Shown: one piece after another, positions 1 through 10,931 of the stretch
How the letters are laid out: each line of letters starts with the position of its first letter
Position numbering within the stretch: position 1 is the stretch's first letter
Made by a program: the position numbers and the translations under genes
Notes under the pieces: model-generated
The model's input: the letters and a program-made list of their open reading frames with translations, nothing else
Told to the model about the DNA's origin: nothing
Databases searched by the model: none
NCBI GenBank assembly: GCA_049487715.1
Contig: CP150558.1
Span: forward strand, 186,001 to 250,000
Origin: Pycnococcus provasolii
Lineage: Eukaryota; Chlorophyta; Pseudoscourfieldiophyceae; Pseudoscourfieldiales
DNA: 64,000 nucleotides
Direction of reading: 5' to 3'

Positions 1-549
1 CTCGTGTGCATGCTCTGCATTGCAATCTTGCTGATATGGACGCCAGCCACAGGTTTCGGACTCACGATGTACGCATACCTGCTCTACAAGCTGTACAATA
101 CCGCGAAAAACCTATTCCCAGGACCGCCGGCGGGAGAAACCACAAAGGTGTACGCACCCGTAGTCGCTGTCACCGACGACAAGACGTACCCAGGCGAACT
201 CAAAAAACATAACGACGATCGAGACAACAAACGAACACTCGTCGTCAAAGGCGCTGTCAGCTTCATTCTGCTCTGGAAAATTGCCATGAGCAGGCCGGCA
301 TACTACTTCGCATACACAGTCAACAGCATACTCGGAGCTTTCGGTGTCGCCGTGCCCCTCCTGTCGTACCTACCGTACATCCTCGGATTCGCTGTGCTGA
401 TTTTCCAACTCAAGCCGCACCTCATGAAGTTCAACGGAATGGCGGAAAATGCACCGATGAACGGCGTCAACGAGCTCATCAAGCAGGTGAAGGATGGAAA
501 GTACAAAGAGGCAGCCCTAAAGGTGCTCTTCAGCCTGAAACCTTTCTGA
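1..549 (+). CDS. Multi-pass membrane protein, 5'-partial
   Basis: Only the last 182 residues are present. The frame is open to base 1 with no convincing ATG, so the gene starts to the left of the window. The visible part has a hydrophobic segment at its start, a polar stretch with charged residues (about residues 38-78), then two closely spaced hydrophobic segments (about 80-137), and a basic, helix-forming tail ending in SLKPF. This looks like the C-terminal end of a polytopic membrane protein. I do not recognise the family. It converges on the proline-rich gene, whose stop lies about 190 bp downstream on the other strand; the gap is A-rich and may hold both 3' UTRs. Confidence 0.7.
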   Translation, partial: LVCMLCIAILLIWTPATGFGLTMYAYLLYKLYNTAKNLFPGPPAGETTKVYAPVVAVTDDKTYPGELKKHNDDRDNKRTLVVKGAVSFILLWKIAMSRPAYYFAYTVNSILGAFGVAVPLLSYLPYILGFAVLIFQLKPHLMKFNGMAENAPMNGVNELIKQVKDGKYKEAALKVLFSLKPF

Positions 550-737
550 TAACTAAGGTATTCACTTTTCTTGTTATTTTTTTGGATAAAAAGAAAAAGG
601 GAAAACGGTATCGAACGATGCAGTAGAACACAAAACACAAAACGAAAAAAAAAAAACGAAACATGTTATCAACAAAATAGACTAGAACTACTTTTACAGA
701 ATTAGAGCAACTGTTCTTTTTTCAACCAATCCTCCCG

Positions 738-3700
738 TCACCCGCGGAAGTGCAACTCCGTCTCCTTGGTGCTCGCCTTTGTTGAGCCTGACATGCCCAT
801 CGCAGAGTGAAACGCCTTCCTCGACTTTTTCGTGAAGCTCTTCGTGTAGCCTTCATCCTCGCCACGAAGAAGCGCGATGCGCTTCTGCTCCTTCTTTGAC
901 AATTTTGGCTTGTGCAAGTCAAGAGGAACGTGCATGCCCATTCGCTCCACCGTATTCACGAGGTCCGCCTGCTCCTCCACCCGCTCCACCTGCGGGTGCA
1001 CGACGGGCGGATGTGGCGGCGACGGAGGTGGTGGCGACGGAGGTGGAGGGGGTGGAGGCTCATCGAAATGGGACGCCGCACCTGCCGTCAACATTTGTCC
1101 GTCCGCCGCCGTCACGATCCCCTTAGGCATCGTCATGTTGCGCACCTTGTTTCGCAGCTTGTGATGCAAGCTCGCATCTTTCACAGAGGCGAGCGGATTT
1201 TCAATGCCGTCGAGGGATCCGCCGAGATTTTCTAGATGGTCAGCCGCAATGCGCTCGATGTCGAGCTCCGAAGACTCGCCGAGTGATTGTTGAGCACGCT
1301 TCAGATTTTCCTCGCGCATCGCCAGCTCTTGCGCCAATTCCGTAAGAGGCTCGGGCGGAGGAGGAGAGAGAATCTCCGGGTGCCTTGGAGCCTGCGGTGG
1401 TGGTTGCGGTGGGAATGGCGGTGGCGGTGGAGGACTTGGCGGTGGAGGTGGCCGACTTGGTGGATATGGCGGTGCGCCTTTCAGCGGGCGCTGTGGTGCC
1501 GGCGGCGGACTCAAGTGTTGCGAGATCGTCGCCTTGATGTTAGCCATCGCCGTTTCTCCCTCCTCTGCGATCTTTTCGACAGCGATCTGTTCCGCCGATT
1601 TCGGTGGATGATCAGGCAACGGCGGGCTTGGCGGTGGCGGCGGCGGCGGTGGCGGAGACGGCGGCGGAGGTGGTGGAGGTGGTGGAAGGTATGGCAAATC
1701 CGGGTTGGGGGGAGACGAAGGTGGACTTGGCGCCGTCTCGCCATCATAGAACCAAAGATCTGGGGCAGAGTTGTTGTACGACTTTAGGCTGAGTTCAGAT
1801 TCCGGCATGTATGGGAATGGTGGGGGAGGAGGCGAAGGTGGTGGCGGCGGCGGCGGCGGCGCTGGAGGTCCAGGCGGCGGCGGCGGCGGTCCAGGCGGAA
1901 ACGGCGGACGAGGATGGTGTGGTGGGTATGGTGAGGGAGGTGGCACGAATATGCCAGTGTGGTTTGACGCAAGGAAGCTTTCCCAGTGAACCGTTCCGTT
2001 CTTGCTCACGCCCGGGGCTGGTGGCGGGCGCGTCGGCTTCGCCGGTGCTGGAGGTTCAGGCACGGAAGGAAGCTGAGGTGGTGGGGGACTTGGGGGCGGG
2101 CGCGGCGGGCGCTGAGGCAGGTGTGGTTGCGGCGGAACCATGATTTCACTCAGATATTCCTCCATCGCCTCGAGCGGCGCAAATGGCGGCCGAGGGTAGA
2201 ACGGTCGTGGTGGTGGCGATGGCTGCGGCGGAGGTGACGGCGCGGTAACAATAAGAAGCCCGTCATTCACCAGCTTTTCGCGCATCGCCTGCAGCGGAAG
2301 ATGTGGTGGTGCCGGTCCGTGCGGCGGCGGCGGCGTGGGTGGGTACGGCGGAGCGTCGGGATATCCATTCAGATCTGGCGGTGGTGCCGGTGGCGGCAGC
2401 TCCGGCAACCCGAACCAGAATGGCGGTGGCGGCATTGGTGGGGTGTCAGGTGCATCGGGTTCCTTCGGTGGTGGCGGCGGGCTCGGCAGTGCAGGGATCA
2501 GCGGCGGCAAAGGTGGCCGCGGAGGCTTGAGAAGGCCGCGGGAGTCCGCCCACTTGCCCCAATCCTCGAGTGCCGGCGGGAAGTTTGGCGGTGGCGGTGG
2601 CAACGGCGGTGGCGACGGAGGCGGATGAGGTGGTGGCAAGGGTGGCATCTCCGAGCTCCACTTTTCGAACGCCGCACTCGCGCGCACCGACTTGTTGTGC
2701 TTAGTGCCATGTGCCACACCTAGCGTGCGAGGCGGTATCGGAGGCAGGGGTGGACTGTCGCGGGGAGGATTCGACGGCGGCGGCGGTGGCTCAGAGGCGA
2801 GAGCGATCATGCGATCCCGTGCATCGAATGCTGCAAAGACGTCCGGTGGCGGCGGTGGCTCGGGCGGCGACGGCGGGGTAAACGGTAGTGGTGGTGGCGG
2901 TGGCGGCGGTTCGTACGTGCACAAGCCCTTGCGGTGGCGTTTTCTCGAGCAGATTGGCGGCGGTGGCGGCGGATTGTAGTGCGCCTTGCCCGGAGGCCAT
3001 GGTGGAGGCGGTGGCTCGAAGACTGGTGGCGACGCAGGGATCGGTGGCTCTGGCGGCCACGGCGGCCACGGCGGCGGGCTCTTAAGCTTAGGCGGCCGCG
3101 GAGGGTTGTGAGGCGGTGGCAAGACAGCCTCACTCGTCGCAAAGCCTCGCAGACCTGGCGCCGGAGCGGAAGGAGGTTGGAAGGCAGGAGGTGCCGACGG
3201 AGGTGGCTGCAACGAGCGGAGCTTATCGAGCACGTTGAAGTCGACGCTGTCCCTTGCAAGCGCCAGCACTTCCTGCCGTGGTCGGTCTCTCTCATCTTCC
3301 TCAGCCTTCGCCTGTCGTTGAGGCGCCAACTTCTTGAGATTTCCCTTTTCCTTTCGACGGCACTTTCGGCCCTTACACTTGAGCAGGCGAAGGTTGAACG
3401 GCAGTGGCGGAGGTAGCGACGGCGCACTTGGCGGCGGCGGCCCTCCGAGCGCGCCTGGTATCAGCGGTGCGTGCGGCGTTGGCGGCTGATACGCGTGAAC
3501 ACCCATAGAGGCCAGTTCAGCCTTGTGTTTCTGCTCCTCGCGACCAGCCATGCCGAGGAACTCCGACTCATCCGCGCGTGCCTGCACGGCGCCAATGTGC
3601 GCGAGCGCGGCGTTGGTTCTTGATGCGGAGTGAAATCCGACGCTCGGTGCAATCGAGAGCACGACGAGAAGTGCCCCGATTAGCAGCGAGGCGAGCGCGA

Positions 3701-3858
3701 CGGGCACCGTCCACCACGGCCATGCTGACGCAGTCGCGAGGTCGGCACTGACGAGCTGGCCGTCGTCGTCGTCTCCTGGCGGGCAGACGTGGGGGTGACG
3801 CGTCAGGCGACCCAGAGGCCTCCTGAGGCGTCCCCAAGGTCGTCGTCCGGCGCTGCAT
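738..3858 (-). CDS. Hydroxyproline-rich-type signal-anchor protein
   Basis: A roughly 1,000-residue protein dominated by Ser-Pro(n) and PPPPP tracts separated by short charged spacers, like the hydroxyproline-rich wall and matrix glycoproteins of green algae. A hydrophobic segment close to the N terminus (VALASLLIGALLVVLSIA) looks like a signal anchor. The C-terminal ~120 residues are charged, with a KKEQKRIALLRGEDEGY-like stretch. The long exon (about 3724 down to 738) has no in-frame ATG before its hydrophobic segment. The nearest ATG (3858) is in another frame and can be joined by a short GT-AG intron at 3725-3788, giving about 1,018 residues; this first exon is my inference and its donor (GTCTGC) is weak. 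Prolyl hydroxylation and O-glycosylation are expected from the family type, not seen. The opposite strand shows long Gly/Arg-rich open frames that are shadows. Confidence 0.72.
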
Positions 3859-4742
3859 ATATCCTACAATCAAACCAAACCAAACCAACTACCAAACACA
3901 AGAGTGCTATCAAGGCCCACGTTCGTTCAATTCAGGAAAGACGGGACGCTTCAATGCGCGCGCCAATCAAATCGTCTTTGCGCGTTGCTGTGATGGCGGG
4001 CGCCACCGGACCGATCGTTCGGAGAGCGAGAAAGGCCCCTCCATAGGTGTTAGGAAATTCCATATTCGGGGTTCCCGTTCCACCGCAGAACCAGAACAGT
4101 TCCCTCAATGCACTTTGGGATTTCCGTGTGATATGTAGGAAATGTGCCTCCCATTTTCCTCCCAGGAGGATCATCCCATGGAATCTCCTTCATACATACC
4201 TGTAGTTAGGATAGGACAGAACGCACGCACTCACTAACTAGTCTATCGTAGTGTACTCAAAAGTGCAACTGTGCAAGCACCTCGGACAGGCAATTAAGCT
4301 TAGGAGAGTTCATCAATCCGCGAGTTCCTCCAATCAATCACTGTAATGGCAATCCGTGGCATCACCTTTTGCCGTTGACTTACATACTGTATGATACTTG
4401 ATATGAAAAGTACATAAGGGCCCAAAGTGGGAGGGACCCTACTAACCCTAACCCTAACCCTAACCCGATCACACGGATCCTAGGTTGGTAGAGCCGTTGT
4501 AACCTCTCGTTAGAAACACCGCCTTCTGGTGTTGTTATTTTTTCCCGCCGTGTGTGTCCCTCAGGTGTCCGGACGTCCATTCCATTCAACCCCTGAGGGG
4601 AATTCACCTCGGCATTCTTGCGCATTGCGTGAACACTGCAGTGCGTTGCAACTTCAGGAGAGAAGTGACTTCAGAGGTGTGTGTGTGTGTGTACACGCGC
4701 AGCAGGTCTTTATACAAGGCTCTTAAGGGTTACTTTATCACC
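3859..4742. other. Divergent intergenic region
   Basis: About 880 bp between two divergent genes with no supported coding. It contains one copy of the recurring CTATCGTAG motif (4243-4251), a telomere-like CCCTAA array (4443-4466) and a short GT-rich run near 4680-4692. Putative promoters of both flanking genes should lie here. Confidence 0.6.
4443..4466 (+). repeat. Interstitial (CCCTAA)n array
   Basis: About four tandem CCCTAA units lie some 280 bp upstream of the ATG at 4743, with the C-rich strand on the coding strand of that gene. It is one of several such arrays in the window. Confidence 0.9.
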
Positions 4743-5842
4743 ATGGCGTCTGTGCTTGCTGAACAACCACTTGGTTCAGCCAACCTTGCTGTTAAGGTTA
4801 CTCTGAAGGGCGGTACCCTTAAGCTTAAGAATCATCACAACAACGTGAAACATAATCTCGGCAATAAGGCCGGTGGTGGTGGTAATGGTGGAATGGCCAC
4901 CAGTCCAATCAACAACCACCTGTATCGTCTCAACCGTCTCTCCTTGGGTCGTCTGCGTCTGGGTCCAACGGAAACCAACGTGTCGTCTCTCGAACTGGGA
5001 AGGGCGCACTCCGGAAGTTATCCGTCTGTGTATGCAACCCACTCGCTCCTGCTCCCGCTCCCGCTCCCTGCTCAACGGAGACGTCTGAGAAGCAGGAGAA
5101 GCACAAGAGTGGTAATTCGCAACAAGGAAAAGGAAAACAACACAATAATCAGCAGCAGCAGCAGCAGCAGCGAAGGAATACATGTACAGGGAACAACAGC
5201 CAGCGAAGCACCGTTGACGCGTCGGCGGGGAAGCATGCAACAAAGCCAGTCATCGAAGACGACTGGCTCGAGTCCATGAACACAACTTCCACCACGCGAA
5301 CGCGCAAGGCAACGAAAGGAACGAAACTCGCTCCGCCGGGACTAGGAGCGCCGCCTGGCCTGAAGCTGCCGCCGCCGACAACGACGCAAGTGCCAGAGTC
5401 TACGAGCTCGCAGGGACGGAGGTCGGACGTCGCCTCTCCTGCAACACAACCTCAGCAAGCAGAGCATGGCGCGCGACCCACCTCGGACGGCACTTCCAAC
5501 TCTAAGATGTCAACTGCACAGGCGGAGATACCACCGAGCTCGGGGAACGCCGCACAAGCTTCTGCCGCTGAGCAACATCCCTTCCCGTCACACGGAGAGG
5601 ACGATGTATCCACACTTATGCTCGAGCAGCAGGCTCAGCGCCTTCTGAAAGAGAAGAGTGTGGCCGTTGCCAACGCGGACGCGCTTGCACGGCGCGTGGC
5701 CCAGCTCGAGGAGCAGGTTCGCTGGCTCTCCGCGTCGCAGGACGATGACGACGTGCCGTGGCTCGACGATGACGAGGACGACGAAGACGACGAAGACGAC
5801 GAAGACGACGGCGCTTGCACTGCGCCTCGCGACTTGCAATAA
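4743..5842 (+). CDS. Low-complexity coiled-coil protein, acidic C terminus
   Basis: Two open frames overlap here and I join them as one gene. The ATG at 4743 has a strong context (ATCACCATGG). A GTGAAA donor at 4845 and a CCACCAG acceptor ending at 4903 define a 59-nt intron that keeps phase 0 and leads into a frame open to 5842, giving about 346 residues. The product has a short N-terminal VLAEQPLGSANLAVK-type segment, a Q/S/P-rich disordered middle with AP repeats and a Q tract, a conserved-looking IEDDWLES patch, a PPGLGAPPGLKLPPP stretch, then a short coiled coil (LMLEQQAQRLLKEKS...RVAQLEEQVRWL) and an Asp/Glu tail. The family is not recognised. If the intron is wrong, the downstream frame would start at an internal ATG (5276). 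Confidence 0.5.
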
Positions 5843-6067
5843 GTATCTTTAGCATAGCATGTGTGTGTACTATGAGGCTGACGTACGTAATGCGCGCCTC
5901 ACCTAGACTATCTTATCCCCAACGTATCTTACAGCATTCGTATCTTCAGTAATATGGTGCCTTAGAGTACAATTTTGTGACAATTTCATTCTTCTCTTTA
6001 TTCTTCATCTTCCTTACATTAACAAAAACGAGAAAAGAAAACACCAACACTCTTCACCACCACAGGG

Positions 6068-6910
6068 TCACCCACTACGAGAGCCAAGGATAAGAGAGTC
6101 AATGAGACTCTCGGAGTCTGGGCAGTCGTAGAACTCCTCATCCGTGACCCTCTTCGCTTCCTCCTCAGCCATCGCAAGGCGCGCTTCCGCCTCTTTCGCA
6201 CGCACTTCGGCGACTTCGAGTTTTCGCGTGAGATTATCGATGTTTGTCGAGAGCTCATCTGACATTTGTTTCATCTCCTCCTTTTCGGTAAAGCACTCGA
6301 CGACGCTTTTATTCCGGAGTGCCGACACGCTCATCAACCTGCTCGCTTCCTGGCGCAGGGTCTCGCGTTGTTGACGCATTGTATGCAGCTTGTTTTCCAG
6401 GTTCTCACGCAGTTTCGCTTCCTCGTGAAGGAGTTTGTGAATCGCCACGATCTGTGCCTTATATTCCGAGGCTAAGTGGAGTGTCTGCTTCTTGATCCGA
6501 ACGAGTTCCTTCCGTAGACCGTGAGCCATTTTCAAAAGCTCCTCCCGAGTCGCCGCATCATCATTGTCGTTGTCGTGTTGGAGGAGGTCGTCGTTGTTGT
6601 TCTTACTACTAGCAGCCTCGGCAGCAGGAGGAGGAGCGTCATCATTGATGATGACTTCTTCTTCTTCGCCTTCGGGTGCCGCCTGAGACGCCGACTCGGA
6701 CGGCGCCGTCGTCGTGTGCTGCTGCTGTTGCTGTTGTTGTCCCTTGTTTCTTTTACGACGGAATCGTCGCCAAGTTCGTCCGACTGTTTTCGCGGCGACG
6801 ACAGCAAGGAAAGAGACGACGAGAGAAGATCCGGAGGCCAGTACCGCGATTTCCTTTTTCGTCGACCGATCCCACAACGCCGTCAACGCGCGCAAACGCG
6901 GCGGCGTCAT
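6068..6910 (-). CDS. Single-TM coiled-coil protein, unknown
   Basis: This 280-residue protein has an ATG start at 6910. Residues about 20-40 (EIAVLASGSSLVVSFLAVVAA) form one hydrophobic segment followed by a strongly basic stretch (WRRFRRKRNKG), suggesting a tail exposed on the basic side of a membrane. A Q tract and an acidic, disordered linker come next. From about residue 120 to 255 the sequence is heptad-like and highly charged, consistent with a long coiled coil. The C terminus is a distinct short motif, EEFYDCPDSESL, which could be a binding peptide. The family is not recognised; a tethering or organelle-scaffold role would only be a guess from the shape. Confidence 0.65.
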   Translation of the reverse strand: MTPPRLRALTALWDRSTKKEIAVLASGSSLVVSFLAVVAAKTVGRTWRRFRRKRNKGQQQQQQQHTTTAPSESASQAAPEGEEEEVIINDDAPPPAAEAASSKNNNDDLLQHDNDNDDAATREELLKMAHGLRKELVRIKKQTLHLASEYKAQIVAIHKLLHEEAKLRENLENKLHTMRQQRETLRQEASRLMSVSALRNKSVVECFTEKEEMKQMSDELSTNIDNLTRKLEVAEVRAKEAEARLAMAEEEAKRVTDEEFYDCPDSESLIDSLILGSRSG

Positions 6911-7817
6911 GACCGACGACGTCTACAGACAGGCGACGACGAGATCACGAGATCGATGATAAGAAACAAACGACTGGATCGATCGATCGATCTGCGCCAA
7001 AGCCGCCAAGCCGACAACAACCAGCCAGCCAATTGATCAAGGAAAAATGATAAAAAAACTGAAAGGGAAACAACGCGCCCGCCGCCCAAAATGAATGCTA
7101 TTATCCCCTATGCTAAAGACCGAGGTCCCGAACGAAACAAACGGTGATCGGAAGGCTCAATTAATTGCTAAAAATCTGTCTGAAGAAAGAGAAAAACAAG
7201 GGAGAGTCGGAGCCTGAGAGCATCTCCCAACCCCTAAAAAAGACGTAACTTTCGTTCTCCCAAACCCTAAACACAACCCCTAAAAAAGAGACGTTTCGTC
7301 CTCCCAACCCCTAAGTAGAAGTCAACCCCTAAACACTTTTTTCGTTCTCCCAACCCCTAAGTCAACCCCTAAAAAAGAGACGTTTCGTTCTCCCAACCCC
7401 CAGAACCAACCCCCAAACCAACCCCCAGAACCAACCCCCAGTAGTCAGGTCCCCCAGTCCAGTGATCCGAAACATGACGAAAAGTGTGCGTCCCAGCAAA
7501 AAGTCGAGTTTGTGGTGAAAAAGACGCTTCGAAAAAGCGTGTGGGGAATCGGAACTTTCAGGGTCGCCCAAAGAAGTCTCGCGACCCCACACAAGCAAGT
7601 CTATCCACGGGGGGTGTGTTCCTAATCCGTCGTCCCCAGTACACTTTAATCGAATTCCCGTGGCGGCGTACAGTATTTTATTCTTGATTCTTGATTCTTA
7701 ATTGGTTTGGTGTCACTCGTTTTATTTGTCACTACCGATTCTTGGTTTGGTTGGTGTCACTCGTCACACTCGTCACTTTTCATTCTCTTTTGTTTTGTTT
7801 TTTTCATTTTCATCAGA
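6911..7817. other. Divergent intergenic region with CCCCTAAA repeats
   Basis: About 900 bp between two divergent genes with no coding signal I trust. The middle (7225-7446) is a degenerate tandem array, listed separately. The last 150 bp before the cyclopropane-synthase ATG are T-rich. Confidence 0.6.
7225..7446 (+). repeat. Degenerate CCCCTAAA / CTCCCAACCCC array
   Basis: Repeated units such as CTCCCAACCCCTAA and AAAAAGAGACGTTTCGT alternate with spacing of roughly 30-50 bp, then grade into ACCAACCCCCAGA repeats. The C-rich strand is the coding strand of the downstream gene at 7818. A similar CCTCCCAACCCCTAAA unit recurs at 34852 upstream of another gene. Confidence 0.8.
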
Positions 7818-10817
7818 ATGTCGTCACGTGATTCCTATAAAAAGTCTGTCGCTGTCATTGGCTCAGGAATCGCAGGTTGCAGTGCGGCATTTCTTCTACA
7901 AAAAAATAACTTCGATGTTACGTTAATGGAAAGCCAGCCGACGTTAGGGGGACACACGCTCACCACCGCTGACCCGCTCCCACCCGTTGACCTCGGATTC
8001 CAAGTCTTCAACCTCACCACCTACCCCAACTTCACGGAAATGCTCGAACACCTCGGCGTGGACTCAGAACGCTCCGACATGTCGTTCGCACTCTCGCTCG
8101 ACAAGGGACTTCTCGAGTGGGGATCCAAAAGGGGACTCGCGTCGCTGTGCGCGCAGCGCTCCAACTTGTGCAACCCGCGATTCTACGGGATGGTCGTCGA
8201 GGCGATTCGGTTCGGATACCAAGCCACGGAAACGCTCACAAACGAATCGCTAGGGAAACTCACGCTCGGAGAGTACCTCAAACTCAGAGGGTACAGCGAC
8301 GCGTTCCGAGAGTGGTACGTACTGCCCATGTGCGCCGCCATATGGAGCAGCCCGAACGTGGAGGTGCTCAGCTTTCCCATAAGGCCTCTCGTGGCATTCT
8401 GGAAAAATCACCACCTCCTCGACCTGTTCACGCCGAGGCCCATCTGGCGCGTTGTCAAGGGACGAAGCAAGACGTACGTCGACCGAATCGCTAGAGAGCT
8501 CGGGGAGAATGCCGTGATGAAAAACATGCAGGCGATGGCAGTGCGCCGTGGCACGAACGGGCAAGGGGTGGACGTCGAGGTGGTGGACAGGTCGCCGAAG
8601 GCTACGCAGTCAACGTCAACGCCGATGCGCGTGAGCACCGTGATGCACTTCGACGCCGTCGTTCTCGCGTGCCATGCCGACCAGGCTCTTGCGCTGCTAG
8701 GCGAGAGCGCGACGCCGCAGGAGCGAGACGTGCTTGCCGCCATCCCGTACGCGCCGTCAGATATCTACCTGCACCACGACGCAAAGCTGATGCCTCGGCG
8801 ACACGGCGCATGGGCGAGCTGGAACGTGATTGCCGAGAAAAAGAAGGACGGCGACAAGAGAAACGTCTGCGTGACGTACTGGGCACAGAGCCTGCAGAGC
8901 TTCGATAAGCCAACGCCTGACCTCTTCGTGACGCTCAACCCATTCACGCCGCCTGACAAGGACAAGACGCTGCTGCAGCTCGAACTCAGGCATCCTCAAC
9001 TAGGTGGACGAGCGAGGGAGGCGCAGGCGAAGCTGCCGAGCATACAGGGTAACGGGAGCGTCTACTTCACCGGAGCGTGGGCAAACAACGGATTCCACGA
9101 GGATGGGCTCGTCGCGAGCATCGAGGTGGCGAAGCGCATGTGCGGCGATGGCGACGACAACGCCGCGCCCGCGCCTTGCATTCCATGGAGCATGGATCTG
9201 CACCACCGACCACTTCAGGGTCGCAACAACCCCAAGCCGTCGTGCGTTGAGATGGCTTGCCTCACCTGCTTCGACCGCATGGCGTCGCACGCGCTGAGTG
9301 GCGGCGCGCCGATGCGCATCATCCTTCCCGACGGAACCGAACGCCTGTACGGCGACCCGAACAACCGCGCGACCAACCTCATTGGAGCGGACAGCGAGGA
9401 GCGGTACATTCCCACCCTTCGCGCGCACTCGTTCGAGCTCTTCAAGCGCATCGTGTACAGCCACGACATCGGGCTCGGGGAGGCGTACATTCGTGGCGAA
9501 TTCGACGCTCGACGTGTCGGAGGTTCGGAGGGGGATGGGCTCAGCGACGTTCTAGCGATCATGTGCCGCAACCTCGCTCAGGTGGAGAACACCAGGCAGA
9601 GCGGGGGAGGTGCAGGCGTGCTCAGCCTTCTCGCGAGAGCTGCAAACAGCATCGGGATGGCGGTTTATGCCGCGGCGCACCGCGCGCGTCCCAACACGCG
9701 CGAGGGAAGCCGGAAGAACATTCGGGCACACTACGATCTTGGCAATGATCTGTACAAGGTGTTCCTCGACGAAACGATGACGTACTCGAGCGGCGTGCAT
9801 CGCAGCACCGACGACATGGCCGCACCTCCCGCGCCTGCGCAGCACGGTTCAGACGCAAGCAGTGACGACGACGACAGGGATTCGTTCGATAACGCGGACA
9901 ACGCATTCCGCCCCGATCGTCTGCAGACGCCCCCATACCAGGCCATGCCTCTAAGCCCGAAGATGAGCCTTTACGACGCGCAGCACAACAAGTTCCGTCT
10001 ACTGCTGAGCCGCCTGACTCCCGCGATCCTTGCGGACGACCCGAGGTGCGACGATCCATCCGCCAACCACGTCACGCGCTCGGTGCTCGAAATCGGATGC
10101 GGCTGGGGTGCTCTTGCCATGTACGGCGTGACGAAGTTCTTCGCTAACGCCATCACGCAGGGTTCGAAGAAGCCGATCCACCTTCGTTGGATTGGTATCA
10201 CCGTCAGCGACGAGCAGCTGAAGGAGGCTCAGGACCGCCTTGCCGTCTCCGTAGCTGAGGGCAAGCTCGACGAAGGTGTCATCTCGTACCACATATGCGA
10301 CTACCGCGACACGAAAGAGCTTTTCAGTCTGAATCGTGACGGTGCCTTTGACGGCGTCGTGAGTGTGGAGATGATCGAGGCGGTGGGACACGAGAACCTT
10401 CCCGAGTACTTCACGAGCGTTTCTAGGGCACTGAAGCCTGGCCGCGGTGTCTTCAGCCTGCAGGCAATTTCAATCCCGGACAAGCGCTACGAGGCGTACC
10501 GCATCAGCTCAGACTTTATTCGTGAATTCATCTTCCCCGGCGGTCATCTCCCGTGTCATGATATCATGACGCAGTGCGCCAAGGCGGCAAGCCTTGGCTC
10601 CGAGCCAGAATTTTGCCTGGACATCGGGCCTGATTATGCGCTCACGCTGCGCGCGTGGCGCGAGGCTTGGGAGGCAAACAAGGATGTTATCGTGAGAAAA
10701 CTCGGATACAGCTTCGCACTGTACAGGACGTACATGTTCTACTTCGCATACTGCGAGGCTGCATTCCAGGAGAAAGTGCTTCACGACTTTGTTCTTTCGT
10801 GGACGCACACGGGGTGA
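7818..10817 (+). CDS. FAD-oxidoreductase / cyclopropane-fatty-acid synthase fusion
   Basis: A 999-residue protein with the architecture known from plant cyclopropane synthases. The N-terminal half is an FAD/NAD(P)-binding amine-oxidase-like domain with a dinucleotide motif at residues 11-27 (VAVIGSGIAGCSAAFLL) and LGGHT shortly after. The C-terminal part is a SAM-dependent CFA synthase: HYDLGNDLYKVFLDETMTYSSG from about 634, the SAM motif LEIGCGWGALAMYG near 757, and MIEAVGHEN near 852. CFA synthases transfer a methylene group from S-adenosylmethionine to a double bond of a phospholipid acyl chain. An odd acidic Ser/Asp-rich insert of about 55 residues sits at about 662-718, between the HYDLGND motif and the SAM site. 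The ATG at 7818 is chosen because the domain begins directly after it; upstream codons in frame are T-rich leader. The gene converges on the PPR gene with a gap of about 115 bp. Confidence 0.93.
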   Translation: MSSRDSYKKSVAVIGSGIAGCSAAFLLQKNNFDVTLMESQPTLGGHTLTTADPLPPVDLGFQVFNLTTYPNFTEMLEHLGVDSERSDMSFALSLDKGLLEWGSKRGLASLCAQRSNLCNPRFYGMVVEAIRFGYQATETLTNESLGKLTLGEYLKLRGYSDAFREWYVLPMCAAIWSSPNVEVLSFPIRPLVAFWKNHHLLDLFTPRPIWRVVKGRSKTYVDRIARELGENAVMKNMQAMAVRRGTNGQGVDVEVVDRSPKATQSTSTPMRVSTVMHFDAVVLACHADQALALLGESATPQERDVLAAIPYAPSDIYLHHDAKLMPRRHGAWASWNVIAEKKKDGDKRNVCVTYWAQSLQSFDKPTPDLFVTLNPFTPPDKDKTLLQLELRHPQLGGRAREAQAKLPSIQGNGSVYFTGAWANNGFHEDGLVASIEVAKRMCGDGDDNAAPAPCIPWSMDLHHRPLQGRNNPKPSCVEMACLTCFDRMASHALSGGAPMRIILPDGTERLYGDPNNRATNLIGADSEERYIPTLRAHSFELFKRIVYSHDIGLGEAYIRGEFDARRVGGSEGDGLSDVLAIMCRNLAQVENTRQSGGGAGVLSLLARAANSIGMAVYAAAHRARPNTREGSRKNIRAHYDLGNDLYKVFLDETMTYSSGVHRSTDDMAAPPAPAQHGSDASSDDDDRDSFDNADNAFRPDRLQTPPYQAMPLSPKMSLYDAQHNKFRLLLSRLTPAILADDPRCDDPSANHVTRSVLEIGCGWGALAMYGVTKFFANAITQGSKKPIHLRWIGITVSDEQLKEAQDRLAVSVAEGKLDEGVISYHICDYRDTKELFSLNRDGAFDGVVSVEMIEAVGHENLPEYFTSVSRALKPGRGVFSLQAISIPDKRYEAYRISSDFIREFIFPGGHLPCHDIMTQCAKAASLGSEPEFCLDIGPDYALTLRAWREAWEANKDVIVRKLGYSFALYRTYMFYFAYCEAAFQEKVLHDFVLSWTHTG

Positions 10818-10931
10818 CCGACCGCTCGGCATAATGAGGAAGGCGAGAAGAAACAAAAGGAATATAAAAAAAAAGATTGTTGTTACATTTACATTGACAT
10901 TTATCAACGAAATATCAACGAAAAACCAAAT

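Noticed and set aside
877-2979. Gly/Arg-rich plus-strand frames opposite the proline-rich gene
   Set aside because: They are the antisense of CCN-rich proline codons and have no domain or signal of their own.
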